Source of the DNA: Streptomyces sp. Je 1-79
Lineage (GTDB): Bacteria; Actinomycetota; Actinomycetes; Streptomycetales; Streptomycetaceae
Direction: 5' to 3'
Length of the DNA: 64,000 bases
NCBI RefSeq assembly: GCF_025195125.1
Contig: NZ_JAMGSL010000009.1
Coordinates: 5,091 to 69,090 of the forward strand
The notes under the pieces were generated by a model that did no database searches, was not told the DNA's origin, and saw nothing but the letters and a program-made list of their open reading frames with translations. This document shows, piece by piece, positions 47,937 through 57,507 of the stretch. Position numbers and translations under genes: made by a program. Positions within the stretch are counted from its first letter, which is position 1. Each line of letters opens with the position of its first letter.

Positions 47937-49946
47937 TTAGGCGGTGAGCTCCTGGTGCAGTGCCTCGCTCAGCCGGGCGGCCCGTTCGGCCACCTCCGCA
48001 GGGCCGAGCTCCACGGCGTGTGCGCACCAGCGGCGGCCCTCGGTCAGCTCGCCGCGCCGCGCCGCGAGCAGCGCGAGCCGGAGCGCGGCGCGCCCGTGCC
48101 CGGCGCGGGCGGCGCGGGTCCACCACAGGGCAGCCTCGCGCTCGCTGCCCTCGCGGGCCAGGAGCAGGCCGAGGTTGAAGGCGCCGTTGCGGCTGCCCGC
48201 CTCCGCGGCCTCGCGGTACCAGTGGGCCGCCTCCGCCACGTCACCGCGGGCGGCGGCCAGCATGCCCACACGTACCTGGGCACGGCGGTGCCCCTGCTGG
48301 GCGGCGCGCTCGTACCACTCCTCGCACTCGGTCTTCTTCTCGTCGCGCGGGGCGCCGAGCGCGGGCTGGCCGGGCTCGGGGCGGCGCGCGTCGAGGACGC
48401 TGGCGAGCCGGAACGCGGCCTCGGCGCTGCCTCCGCCCGCCGCGCACCGCAGATGGCGCTCGGCGGTCTGCTCGTCGCCGTCGCGCAGGCTGGCGATGCC
48501 GACCTGGAGGGCGGCCTCGGTGTGCCCTGCGGCGGCCGCGCGCTCGTACCAGGACAGCGCCGTACGGTCGTCGTCGCGACCCGCGTAGAGGATGCCGAGG
48601 TTGAAGGCGGCGTCGACGCTGCCCGCCTCGGCCGCCTTGGAGAACCAGGGCTCGGCGCCGTTCGCGTCGCCGGCCTGGAGGAGGAGCACGGCGAGCGCGT
48701 TGGCGGCCTCGCGGTGGCCCGCGTAGGCGGCGCGGCGGTACCACTGCTCGGCCTGCTGGTTGCGGTCCTGGGCGGCGCAGAGCAGCCCGAGGTTGTACGC
48801 CCCGTTGACGTCGCCCGCGTCCATGGCGGCGCGGTACCAGCGCTCGGCGGTCTGCTGCTCGCCCCGGGCGGCGTGCAGGGCGCCCAGCGCGTTGGCGGCG
48901 TTGCCGTCGCCGTCCTGGGCGGCGCGCAGCCACCACACGGCGGCGCTCTCCTCGTCCCCGGCGTCGCGCAGCAGAAAACCGAGCGCGCAGGCGGCCTTCG
49001 CCTCGCCCTCCTTGGCCGAGCTCAGGTACCAGCGGCCGGCCTCCTTGAGCTCGCCGCGCTTCTCCAGGATCGCGCCGAGGTGCAGCGCGGCACGGCGGTG
49101 TCCCCGCGCGGCGGCCTGCCGGAACCACTGCTCGGCCTCTCCGAGCTCCCCGGCGGGCGGGGTGGGGACGCCGGCCTGACCGTCCGCCGCACCGGCCTTC
49201 GCACCGCGGGCGGCGTCGGCCCCCGAAGCCGGGGCCGGGGCCGCACCGGAAGCCGGGCCCGCGCCCGTGGCCGGGGCCGTGACCGCCGCCGCGCCGCTCA
49301 GGCGGGCCGGGCCGTCGGTCTCCGTCGCGCGGCGCTCCAGGGCCACGGCGAGGCGGTACGCGGCCTCACGGTGGCCCTGCTCGGCGGCGGCGCGGAGCCA
49401 GCGCTCGGCGCCGACGTCGCTGCGGTGCTCCAGGAGGTCGGCGAGGGCGTACGCGCCCAGGGCGTGGCCCTGCTCCGCGGACTGGCGCAGCCAGTACTCG
49501 GCGGCGGGCTCGTCGCCGCGCTCGCGGTGGTGGCGGCCGAGCGCGTGGGCCGCGGGCGCGGAGCCCGCGACGGCGGCGACCCGCCACCAGCCGGCGGCCT
49601 CGTCCGCGTATCCCCGCTGGTGCAGCAGGACGCCCAGGTTGTTGGCGGCGGCGCGGTCCCCCTCCGCCGTCGCGCCCCGCAGATAGGGCTCGGCGCCGTC
49701 CAGGTCGCCCCGGCGCAGCAGCAGCGCGCCGAGCACGCTCATGGACGCGGCATCGCCGTTCTCGGCGGCGCGACGGTGGCGTGCCTCGGTCTCCGTGTCG
49801 CTCTCGGTCTCCGTGTCGGCGGTGGTGTCGACGGCCGCATCGGCCGCCAACGCGGCCTCGATGATGTCATCTGCGGCACGTCGAGCGTGCCGTTGCACAA
49901 ACCGCCCTGTCTCCAACAGAGTTGCCCTGTCCCCCATAAAAACCAT
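47937..49946 (-). CDS. Large Sel1/TPR-repeat protein
   Basis: A 669-residue soluble protein made of about 14-16 Sel1-like repeats of 34-36 residues, each of the form A-x-x-x-L-G-x-L...A-x-x-W-Y-x-x-A-A-x-x-G-x. A linker of about 65 residues rich in Ala, Pro and Gly (around 215-280) splits the solenoid in two. Probably a scaffold; partners unknown. Start at the ATG 49946 or 49937. It sits between two identical initiator tRNA genes, all on the minus strand. Confidence 0.85.
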   Translation of the reverse strand: MVFMGDRATLLETGRFVQRHARRAADDIIEAALAADAAVDTTADTETESDTETEARHRRAAENGDAASMSVLGALLLRRGDLDGAEPYLRGATAEGDRAAANNLGVLLHQRGYADEAAGWWRVAAVAGSAPAAHALGRHHRERGDEPAAEYWLRQSAEQGHALGAYALADLLEHRSDVGAERWLRAAAEQGHREAAYRLAVALERRATETDGPARLSGAAAVTAPATGAGPASGAAPAPASGADAARGAKAGAADGQAGVPTPPAGELGEAEQWFRQAAARGHRRAALHLGAILEKRGELKEAGRWYLSSAKEGEAKAACALGFLLRDAGDEESAAVWWLRAAQDGDGNAANALGALHAARGEQQTAERWYRAAMDAGDVNGAYNLGLLCAAQDRNQQAEQWYRRAAYAGHREAANALAVLLLQAGDANGAEPWFSKAAEAGSVDAAFNLGILYAGRDDDRTALSWYERAAAAGHTEAALQVGIASLRDGDEQTAERHLRCAAGGGSAEAAFRLASVLDARRPEPGQPALGAPRDEKKTECEEWYERAAQQGHRRAQVRVGMLAAARGDVAEAAHWYREAAEAGSRNGAFNLGLLLAREGSEREAALWWTRAARAGHGRAALRLALLAARRGELTEGRRWCAHAVELGPAEVAERAARLSEALHQELTA

Positions 49947-50110
49947 CGTCGCACCACCCGCAACGCGCGTACACCTGGTATACCGCAGCCAGTGAGGTCA
50001 CTTCAGCGTTTTGTCGACATGCCCACAGAGAGATAAGTCAAACACGACTCGCCTCAACTCGCCCCATCCCTACCGCTCTTCGGGGGCGCCGCGCGAGCCC
50101 CCGAACGCAT

Positions 50111-50148
50111 GACAAGGGCCCGGATCCTGAAGGATCCGGGCCCTTGTC
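50111..50148 (-). terminator. Terminator of the second initiator tRNA gene
   Basis: GACAAGGGCCCGGATCCT and its complement form an 18-bp perfect stem with a GA loop, six bases past the tRNA 3' end. Confidence 0.85.
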
Positions 50149-50153
50149 TTCAG

Positions 50154-50227
50154 TAGCGGGGACAGGATTTGAACCTGCGACCTCTGGGTTATGAGCCCAG
50201 CGAGCTACCGAGCTGCTCCACCCCGCG
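50154..50227 (-). tRNA. Initiator tRNA-fMet (CAU), copy 2
   Basis: The same 74 nucleotides as the gene at 47817-47890, with the same C1:U72 mismatch, three G-C anticodon-stem pairs and CAU anticodon. Identity ends a few bases outside the mature tRNA, so the copies are a duplication 2.3 kb apart on the same strand. Confidence 0.95.
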
Positions 50228-50278
50228 TCGTTGTTCCGTAAAGGTATCACGACGCGGGGTGGCTCCCGACCAGGGTGA

Positions 50279-53260
50279 TCAGCCGGCCGGTGGGCTCGCA
50301 CTCGTGGACGGCGTCGGAGCCGTCGACGGGGTCGCCCCCGGCTTCGGTCCGCCGTCGCCCGGCTTCTGGTCGGCCGGGGTCAGCTTCGCGCCGGCCTCCG
50401 CCGCCCGCTGGAGGGCGTCCTGCAGGGCTTCCTGGGACTTGCCGTACGCCGCCCAGTCACCCTTCTGCAGAGCGGCCTCACCGTCGTCCATCGCCTTCTG
50501 CGCGTCGGCGATGGCCTGCTTCAGCGCCGCGTCGTTCGTCGTCGGCGTCGTCGGCGGCTTGGTGCCCGGCTGCTCCGGCTGCTCGGGCGGCGTGGCGCCG
50601 TCCACGCCGAAGACCGCGTTCAGCGCGGCGGTGAGGTTGTCCTCGAACACCGTGGTGTCCTTGGTGGTGTCACCTTCCGGCTGGTCCGCGTCCACGTACG
50701 ACACCGCGACCTTCTTCAGCAGCGGGTAGTGCGCGTTGCGGCCCTGGGCGTACACCGGCTCGACGTACAGGAAGCCGCCGTCGAGCGGCACCGTCAGCAG
50801 GTTGCCGTACTGGATGTCGGAGTCGGCGCCCTTCATGTCGCGGACGAAGGTGGCCACCGACGGAAGGCTGTTGAGCTTGTTCTGCACCTGCTCGGGTCCG
50901 GGGACCTCGGAGGTGACTCTCAGCAGCCTTATACGGCCGTAGTCCTTGCTGCCGGCATCGGCGTCGACCGCCATGAAGCCGCCCAGGTTGGGCCGCCCGT
51001 TGGGGGTGAACGTCGTCGTCAGCGAGAACTGCTGCTGCTTGTCCCCGGGCATCTTCATGCTCAGGTAGTACGGCGGGACCGCGTTGCCGTCCTTGTTGGT
51101 CGGGTCGTCCGGCACCTGCCAGGCGTCCGAGCCGCTGTAGAACTGCGCCGGGTCCTTCACGTGGTAGCGGGTGAGCAGCTCGCGCTGGACCTTGAACATG
51201 TCCTGCGGGTACCGCAGGTGCTGCATCAGCTCGGGGTTGATCGCCTCACGCGGCTGCACCGTGTCCGGGAACGCCTTCATCCACGTCTTGAGGACCGGGT
51301 CCTGCTTGTCCCACTGGTACATCGTCACCGTGCCGTCGTAGGCGTCGACGGTGGCCTTCACCGAGTTGCGGATGTAGTTGACCTGGTTCTGCTGGGCGAC
51401 CACGGCGCGCTGCTGGTTGCCCACGGTCAGGGAGTCCGCGGTGGTGTCGCCGAGCGTGGTGCGCGAGGCGTACGGGTAGCCGTTCGTGGTCGTGTACGCG
51501 TCGACGATCCACACGATCTTCTTGTTCACGACCGCCGGGTAGGCGTCGCCGTCGATGGTCAGCCAGGGTGCGACCGCCTCGACGCGCTCCTTGGGCGTGC
51601 GGTTGTACAGGATCCGCGAGCCCTCGCCGATGGCCCCCGAGTAGAGGATCTGCGGCTCGCTGAACGCGACCGCGTAGGCCGCGCGGTTGAAGGTGTTGGA
51701 GAGGTTGACCCCGCTCTTGCCGTCGTAGCTGGTGGTCTTCTCGCCGTTGTCCTCGTAGTCCAGCTCCTTCTGCGGGCCGCCGACGATCGAGTACTGATCG
51801 GTCTTCTCGCCGTAGTAGACCCGCTGCTGGTACGGGCCGAGCATCCCCGTGGTCGGCAGGCCGGCCTCGGTGAAGACCGGGGAGCCGTTGGCGTCCGTCT
51901 GCGTGCCCGCGGCCATGATCGCGCCATAGCCGTGGGTGTACGTGAAGTGGTCGTTGATCCAGTTCCGCTTCGGGATGCCCTTGATGTTGAGCTCACGCAG
52001 GCCGACGACGGTGTCCTGGCCCTTGTAGCGGTCCACGTCGAGGGTGGTCGGGAACTGGTAGTACTTCCGCTTCTGCTCCAGCTGCTGGAACGTCGGCGAG
52101 ACGATGTTCGGGTCGATCAGCCGGTAGCTGGCCGCCGTGTCGGAGTTCGCGCGGAGCTGGTCCTTGGCCTTGACCGTGGACTTGCCCGAGTAGTTCTCCG
52201 GCTCGGTGCCGTCGATGGCGTACGCCTTGCGCGTGGCGTCGATGTTCTTCTGGATGTACGGCGCCTCCTTGGCCTGCTCGTTCGGCTGGACCTGGAACTT
52301 CTGCACGATGGCCGGGTACAGGCCGCCGATCAGGATCGCCGACAGGACCATGAGACCGAAGCCGATCATGGGCAGCTGCCAGGTGCGGCGCCACAGCGTC
52401 GCGAAGAACAGCACGGCGCAGATCACGGCGATGCAGAACAGGATCGTCTTCGCCGGGAGGTAGGCGTTGGCGTCGACGTACCGCAGCCCCGTCCAGTTGC
52501 CGGCCGCCTTGAAGTCGCTGGACTTCACGGCGAGGCCGTACCGGTCGAGCCAGTACGCCACGGCCTTCAGCGAGACGAAGACGCCGAGCAGCACCGACAG
52601 GTGGCCCGTCGCGGCGGCGGTGGCCCGGGCGCCCGGGCTGGTGACGCGCAGTCCGCCGTACAGATAGTGCGTGAGGGCGGCGGCGATGAGCGACAGGACC
52701 GTGGCGGCGAAGCCGAAGGCCAGCAGCGAGCGGTACCAGGGCAGGTCGAAGGCGTAGAACGACACGTCCAGCTGGAACTGCGGGTCCTTCTGGCCGAAGG
52801 ACACGCCGTTGACCCACATCAGCCAGGTCCGCCACTGACCGGAGGCCGAGGCGCCCGCGATCAGGCCCACGAGCGCGGTGATCGCGAGGAGCACCCACTT
52901 CTTGTAGGGCGCCAGACCCATGCGGTACCGGTCGAGGCTCTGCTGCTCCAGCGACATCGCGCTCAGCGGCGGCCGCAGCCGGTGCGCCAGCCAGATGTTG
53001 AAGCCTACGGCGAGCCCCATCAGCAGACCGAAGACGGCGAAGAGGCCGATCTTGGTCCACAGGGTGGTGGTGAACACGGACGAGTACTGGACCGAGCGGT
53101 ACCAGAGCCAGTCGGTCCAGAATCCCGCGAACATGACGAACAGCATGGCCAGGACGGCCAGCACGCCCAGGGTCATGAGCAGCGTCCGGGCCCGCCGGGA
53201 AGGCCGGCCGACTCTCATCCTTGGCCCGGACGGACCTCCGCCGCCTCCGCGGTCCGGCAT
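50279..53260 (-). CDS. UPF0182-family large membrane protein
   Basis: A 993-residue protein. Seven transmembrane segments lie in about residues 25-325, then a large extracytoplasmic domain (about 330-890) with the family motifs IKGIPKRNWINDHFTYTHGYG and SRILYNRTPKERVEAVAPWLT. The last 100 residues are a disordered Pro/Thr/Ala tail with a short helical stretch (ALKQAIADAQKAMDDGEAAL) and PSTAPTPSTS. Function unknown, widely conserved in actinobacteria. The ATG at 53260 (MPDRGGGGG) is chosen; upstream in-frame codons look like leader. Confidence 0.9.
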   Translation of the reverse strand: MPDRGGGGGPSGPRMRVGRPSRRARTLLMTLGVLAVLAMLFVMFAGFWTDWLWYRSVQYSSVFTTTLWTKIGLFAVFGLLMGLAVGFNIWLAHRLRPPLSAMSLEQQSLDRYRMGLAPYKKWVLLAITALVGLIAGASASGQWRTWLMWVNGVSFGQKDPQFQLDVSFYAFDLPWYRSLLAFGFAATVLSLIAAALTHYLYGGLRVTSPGARATAAATGHLSVLLGVFVSLKAVAYWLDRYGLAVKSSDFKAAGNWTGLRYVDANAYLPAKTILFCIAVICAVLFFATLWRRTWQLPMIGFGLMVLSAILIGGLYPAIVQKFQVQPNEQAKEAPYIQKNIDATRKAYAIDGTEPENYSGKSTVKAKDQLRANSDTAASYRLIDPNIVSPTFQQLEQKRKYYQFPTTLDVDRYKGQDTVVGLRELNIKGIPKRNWINDHFTYTHGYGAIMAAGTQTDANGSPVFTEAGLPTTGMLGPYQQRVYYGEKTDQYSIVGGPQKELDYEDNGEKTTSYDGKSGVNLSNTFNRAAYAVAFSEPQILYSGAIGEGSRILYNRTPKERVEAVAPWLTIDGDAYPAVVNKKIVWIVDAYTTTNGYPYASRTTLGDTTADSLTVGNQQRAVVAQQNQVNYIRNSVKATVDAYDGTVTMYQWDKQDPVLKTWMKAFPDTVQPREAINPELMQHLRYPQDMFKVQRELLTRYHVKDPAQFYSGSDAWQVPDDPTNKDGNAVPPYYLSMKMPGDKQQQFSLTTTFTPNGRPNLGGFMAVDADAGSKDYGRIRLLRVTSEVPGPEQVQNKLNSLPSVATFVRDMKGADSDIQYGNLLTVPLDGGFLYVEPVYAQGRNAHYPLLKKVAVSYVDADQPEGDTTKDTTVFEDNLTAALNAVFGVDGATPPEQPEQPGTKPPTTPTTNDAALKQAIADAQKAMDDGEAALQKGDWAAYGKSQEALQDALQRAAEAGAKLTPADQKPGDGGPKPGATPSTAPTPSTSASPPAG

Positions 53261-53387
53261 CTGGAAAGCCAACGTGCGCCCCTCGAGGTTGATGCGTCTA
53301 TAAAGCAGGCCCCGCGATCGTAGAGCCCAATGGTGCAACTTACTGAGGCTTTACCTAGTTCCCGACTTCGGGGGAAGAGGAGGCAGG

Positions 53388-53954
53388 ATGTTGTCCATGT
53401 CCAACGTTTCCCCCTCCGGCACCCCCATGGCCGCGAGCCCCCTGACCCGCGCGGTGCTCGAGATCGACGAGTACGCCTCCGGCCTCGGCTGGGACCGGCC
53501 GGCCCGGCTCTTCGCCCTGGTCGACACCGCCCGACTGCGTGCCCAGGAGCCGGGACTCGCCTCCCAGCTCGGCCTCGAAGCCGGCGAGGCCGCGGCCGCC
53601 TACACCCCCATCGAGCAGGAGGAACTTCCGAAGGGGAAGCCCCTCGACGAGTTCCTCGGCACCATCGCGTGGCCCGACGCGGTGGTCGGCTGCGCACTGA
53701 CGGTGGAGCGGCTGATGCTCCCGCCGTCGGCCGAGGCCTCCGTGCCGGAGGGCCTGAACGAGGCCGCCCTGGCGAAGTGGGTGGCCCGGCACCCCGACCG
53801 GCAGGAGGTACGGATGACCGTGGCCGTGCTCCGTAACGGCGCGCGGGAGGCGGCGATCCGGCTGCGCGAGAAGGACTCGCCGAACGAGGTCCTGACCGGG
53901 GCGGACCTGGTCCCGGGCCTCGCGGAGGCCCTCGCGGCGACCTTCGAGGGCTGA
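53388..53954 (+). CDS. PPA1309-family protein
   Basis: A 188-residue actinobacterial protein. RAVLEIDEYASGLGWDRPARLFALVDT, EELP-KGKPLDEFLGTIAWPDAVVGCALTVERLMLP and VAVLRNGARE-AAIRLR are the family hallmarks. Function unknown; soluble. GAGGAGG precedes ATGs at 53388 and 53397; the first is used. It is divergent from the UPF0182 gene, as in many actinomycetes. Confidence 0.88.
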   Translation: MLSMSNVSPSGTPMAASPLTRAVLEIDEYASGLGWDRPARLFALVDTARLRAQEPGLASQLGLEAGEAAAAYTPIEQEELPKGKPLDEFLGTIAWPDAVVGCALTVERLMLPPSAEASVPEGLNEAALAKWVARHPDRQEVRMTVAVLRNGAREAAIRLREKDSPNEVLTGADLVPGLAEALAATFEG

Positions 53955-53973
53955 GGACCCGCGTACGCGTGAC

Positions 53974-54012
53974 GAAGGGGGCGCCCCGGTCGCTGACCGG
54001 GGCGCCCCCTTC
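53974..54012. terminator. Bidirectional terminator PPA1309 / PDZ protease
   Basis: An 18-bp perfect stem (GAAGGGGGCGCCCCGGTC and complement) with a GCT loop between convergent genes. Confidence 0.9.
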
Positions 54013-54025
54013 CGTGCAGGCGGTC

Positions 54026-55114
54026 CTAGCTCTTCGAGCAGCTGGGGAGGGTCTTCGTGTCGCCGTTGCGGAGCTTCTCCAGCGACTTCGTCGCGTCGTC
54101 GATGGTGTTCACCCTGATCAGGGTGAGGCCGTCGGGGATGTCGGAGGCGGCGGTCTCGCAGTTGTCGGCCGGGGTGAGGAAGTACTCGGCGCCGGCGTTG
54201 CGCGCGCCGACGAGCTTCATCTCGATACCGCCGATCGGGCCGACCTGGCCCTTCTCGTCGATGGTTCCGGTGCCGGCGATGAACTTGCCGTCGGTGAGGC
54301 TCTCGGCCGTGAGCTTGTCGACGATGCCGAGCGCGAACATCAGACCGGCGCTGGGCCCGCCGACGTCGGCGAGCTTGATGTCGATCGTGAACGGGAAGAC
54401 GTGGTCGGTCCCTGCCTGGATGCCGACGATCGCCCGGTCGCCCTCCGCGGACTTCACCGTGGTGACGGTGACCTTCTCGGTGGCGGTGGGCTCCTTGCCG
54501 GCCTTCTCGGCGGCCTCCGCCTCCTTGGCCGGGACGATCGTGAAGGCGACCTTCTCGCCCGGCGCGTGCGTGGTCACCTGCTTGGCGACGTCGCCCGGCT
54601 CCTTGACCGGGACGCCGTCCACGGCCTTGATGACGTCCCCGGCGTGCAGCTCGCCCTGGGCGGGGCTGTCCTTGACGACGGAGGCGACGACGACCCTGGT
54701 GGTCACGGGGATGCCCAGCTCTGTGAGGGCGGCGACCTTGGCGCTCTCCTGGGACTGGCTGAACTCCTCCGCGTTCTCCTGGGTCGACTCCTCCTCCGTC
54801 TTGCCGTCCGGGTAGAGGGTCTCCTTGGGGACGACCACGTTGTCGTGGGCCAGCCAGCCGTAGACCGCCTCGACCACGTTCATCCGGTAGTCCGCGCTCG
54901 TGACGCGGACGGTCGTCATGTTGAGATGCCCGTCGGTGGGGTAGGTCTTGCGCCCGGAGATCTGGAGGACCGGCTCGCCGGCGGCCTCCCCGAGCGTGTT
55001 GACCGTCGGACCGGGGCTCATCTCCGCGTACGGCACCGGGACAAGGACGCCCACACAGAGCAGGGTGATGAGGACCAGAGTGGAGGCGAGCATCGTCGCA
55101 GTGCGGCGTGGCAT
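54026..55114 (-). CDS. Membrane-anchored PDZ/Lon-like serine protease (YlbL family)
   Basis: A 362-residue protein. One N-terminal membrane anchor (about 9-30), then PVPYAEMSPGPTVNTLG, a PDZ domain near 150-210 (VVVASVVKDSPAQGELHAGDVIKAVDG in pieces) and a Lon-type protease domain with GGPSAGLMFALGI (catalytic Ser) and IGGIEMKLVGA (catalytic Lys). It should act outside the membrane on envelope proteins. ATG at 55114 has no clear ribosome site, so the message may be leaderless. Confidence 0.9.
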   Translation of the reverse strand: MPRRTATMLASTLVLITLLCVGVLVPVPYAEMSPGPTVNTLGEAAGEPVLQISGRKTYPTDGHLNMTTVRVTSADYRMNVVEAVYGWLAHDNVVVPKETLYPDGKTEEESTQENAEEFSQSQESAKVAALTELGIPVTTRVVVASVVKDSPAQGELHAGDVIKAVDGVPVKEPGDVAKQVTTHAPGEKVAFTIVPAKEAEAAEKAGKEPTATEKVTVTTVKSAEGDRAIVGIQAGTDHVFPFTIDIKLADVGGPSAGLMFALGIVDKLTAESLTDGKFIAGTGTIDEKGQVGPIGGIEMKLVGARNAGAEYFLTPADNCETAASDIPDGLTLIRVNTIDDATKSLEKLRNGDTKTLPSCSKS

Positions 55115-55187
55115 GGAACGACAGTACGGGACCGGTCTGTGAGTGCACCCGTGGGGCGGGTCCGTACGAGGCGGCCGGCGAGGGAAG

Positions 55188-55418
55188 TCAGCCGGAGACG
55201 TGGCTACTGCGTACGGGGGTCGAGGGTGCGGCCGGAGCCATCTCGCGATCGGCACCGTCGATGCCGGCGTGGGACCGCTCCATGGCGTCCCTGAACCGTG
55301 CGTAGCCGGCGAGCTCGGCGACGTCTCCGGTGGTCTTGTTCCTCTGTGCCCAGCTTCCCCATATCGCCGCGCCGACGACTGCGAAAAGCGGAATAAGCAA
55401 CCAGGCGAGCGCTGCCAT
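55188..55418 (-). CDS. Small single-helix membrane protein
   Basis: A 76-residue protein: one transmembrane helix (MAALAWLLIPLFAVVGAAIWGSW) then a cytosolic tail with KTTGDVAELAGYARFRDAMERS. Found as a conserved small protein in Streptomyces as far as I recall; function unknown. GGGAGG lies seven bases before the ATG at 55418. Probably in one transcript with the PDZ protease gene downstream. Confidence 0.7.
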   Translation of the reverse strand: MAALAWLLIPLFAVVGAAIWGSWAQRNKTTGDVAELAGYARFRDAMERSHAGIDGADREMAPAAPSTPVRSSHVSG

Positions 55419-55621
55419 CCCGACCTCCCATCCCCAATGAGCCACCGCAACCGGCCGGAACCGGCCGATCAGCAGATTAACGATCTGCAGCACCAACGCT
55501 GCTGCCGGGGGCCCGGTTACGCAAATCGGGGCGTACGACTACGGCACGTCGGCGCGGTGCCTTCCCAGGCAGCCGCGGGAGGGCGACCGCGCTGGTCACG
55601 GGCCTGGAGCCGGTGCCGGGC

Positions 55622-56083
<462 letters not shown>

Positions 56084-56187
56084 GGGCCCATGGTGCCGCA
56101 CCGCACGGACATCCCGGAATAGCGCTTTCGACCGGTGGAACGGATTCTTCGTAGGAGGGTCCTACAGTGGCCGGCGCGGGGGTGGTC

Positions 56188-57297
56188 CTACATGCCCCGC
56201 CGCTTGCGCATCTGGCGGACGAGCGCCGCCGTGCCCAGCAGGGCCACCGTCGCGCCGGCCGCTCCCGCCGCCGTCGCGTCCTTGCGGCCGAGCCTGCGGC
56301 CCGCGACCGTGTGCCGGCCCTCGACCTCCTCCAGGAGCGCGGCGAGCACCTCCTCGTTGGTCCAGGTCGGCCGCCAGCCCGCGTCGTGCAGCCGCCCGAC
56401 GCTGACCACCCACGGGTGCATCGTGTACGCGAGGTCACCGGCCGGGGACGGGGTGAGCCCGATCCGGTGCAGCCGGGCCGCCGCGCCGAGGGCGACGGCG
56501 GAGGGCAGCTCCATGCGCCGGATCCCGGAGAGCTCCTCGACCTCCTCCTGCTCCAGCCAGCCGTCGCAGCCGACCGCGAACTCCCCGTCGACCTTCTCGA
56601 GCGCCGCGTACTCCAGCGCGCTGACCAGGTCCTCGACGTGGCAGAACTGCCAGGTGGGGCGCGACCCCGCCACGACGAGCAGCCGGGGGGACTCGAAGTA
56701 GCGGGTCAGAGCCGTGTCCGTGCCGCCCACCAGGACCGCCGGCCTGACGACGGTGACCTGGAGGCCGGGGTGGGCGCGGGGGGCGCGCCGGCCGAGCCGC
56801 TCGATCTCCAGCATGTCGCCCACGCCGGTGGCCTCGGCGGTGGCGCGCAGCTCCGCGTCCTCGGAGAGCGGGATGTCGTTGTCGGGCAGCGCGCCGTAGA
56901 CCATCGCGGAGGTGCAGAGCACGACCCGGTGCACCCCAGCGGCCGCGGCGGCCGTCAGGACCGTCTGCGCGCCGCGCACGTTGTAGGCCGTTCGGGCGGC
57001 GGCGTCGGATTCCAGGTCGAGGTCGACGGCGAGGTGCACGACCACGTCGGCGCCCCGCAGCTTCTCGGCGATCGCCGGGTCGCGGACGTCGAGGATGTGC
57101 CACTGCGCCTCGGAGACCTCGCCCCGGCGCTCGTCGATCGCGATGACCTGCTTGATCTCCTCGGACGCGGCGAGGCGCCTGGTCAGCAGGTCACCGACCC
57201 CGGAGGCGGCGCCCGTGACCGCGACCACGGGGCCGCGCCCGGTGGACCGGGTCGAGATGTTTCGCGCTGCGCGAACCTGAGGATCTGGGGAACTCAC
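56188..57297 (-). CDS. Extended SDR (NAD-dependent epimerase-like) protein
   Basis: A 369-residue extended SDR. VVAVTGAASGVGDLLTRRL is the NAD(P)-binding glycine motif near 24-42; LCTSAMVYGAL is the position of the active serine, but the Y-x3-K pair is weak, so catalytic ability is uncertain. A C-terminal basic helix (RKDATAAGAAGATVALLGTAALV then RQMRKRRGM) may anchor it to the membrane. The GTG at 57297 has GGAGACG upstream. Confidence 0.8.
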   Translation of the reverse strand: MSSPDPQVRAARNISTRSTGRGPVVAVTGAASGVGDLLTRRLAASEEIKQVIAIDERRGEVSEAQWHILDVRDPAIAEKLRGADVVVHLAVDLDLESDAAARTAYNVRGAQTVLTAAAAAGVHRVVLCTSAMVYGALPDNDIPLSEDAELRATAEATGVGDMLEIERLGRRAPRAHPGLQVTVVRPAVLVGGTDTALTRYFESPRLLVVAGSRPTWQFCHVEDLVSALEYAALEKVDGEFAVGCDGWLEQEEVEELSGIRRMELPSAVALGAAARLHRIGLTPSPAGDLAYTMHPWVVSVGRLHDAGWRPTWTNEEVLAALLEEVEGRHTVAGRRLGRKDATAAGAAGATVALLGTAALVRQMRKRRGM

Positions 57298-57507
57298 CGG
57301 GCGTCTCCAGCGGTTGTCTTCAGTACGTACCCGAATGACGCGTACGTACCAGGTGGCGTCCATCCTGCCGCAGGCCGCGGCCCGGCGGAGCACCGAGCCC
57401 ATATCCGGCCCGGATGTCTACGCTGGTGGTGTGCAGTCGGGCATCGAGCCGAGTCAGGAAAGCCGCCGTCGGCAGGAAGCCGGCGGCCCTACGAGCCGAG
57501 GAAACCT

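Noticed and set aside
47817..50227. Integrated mobile element between the two tRNA genes
   Set aside because: The interval holds only a Sel1-repeat gene with normal codon use and no integrase, transposase or attachment-like repeat beyond the tRNA genes themselves.
50729..53323. An 860-codon plus-strand frame opposite the UPF0182 gene
   Set aside because: UPF0182 motifs on the minus strand are unmistakable; the plus frame has repetitive Val/Arg/Asp/Gly composition only.
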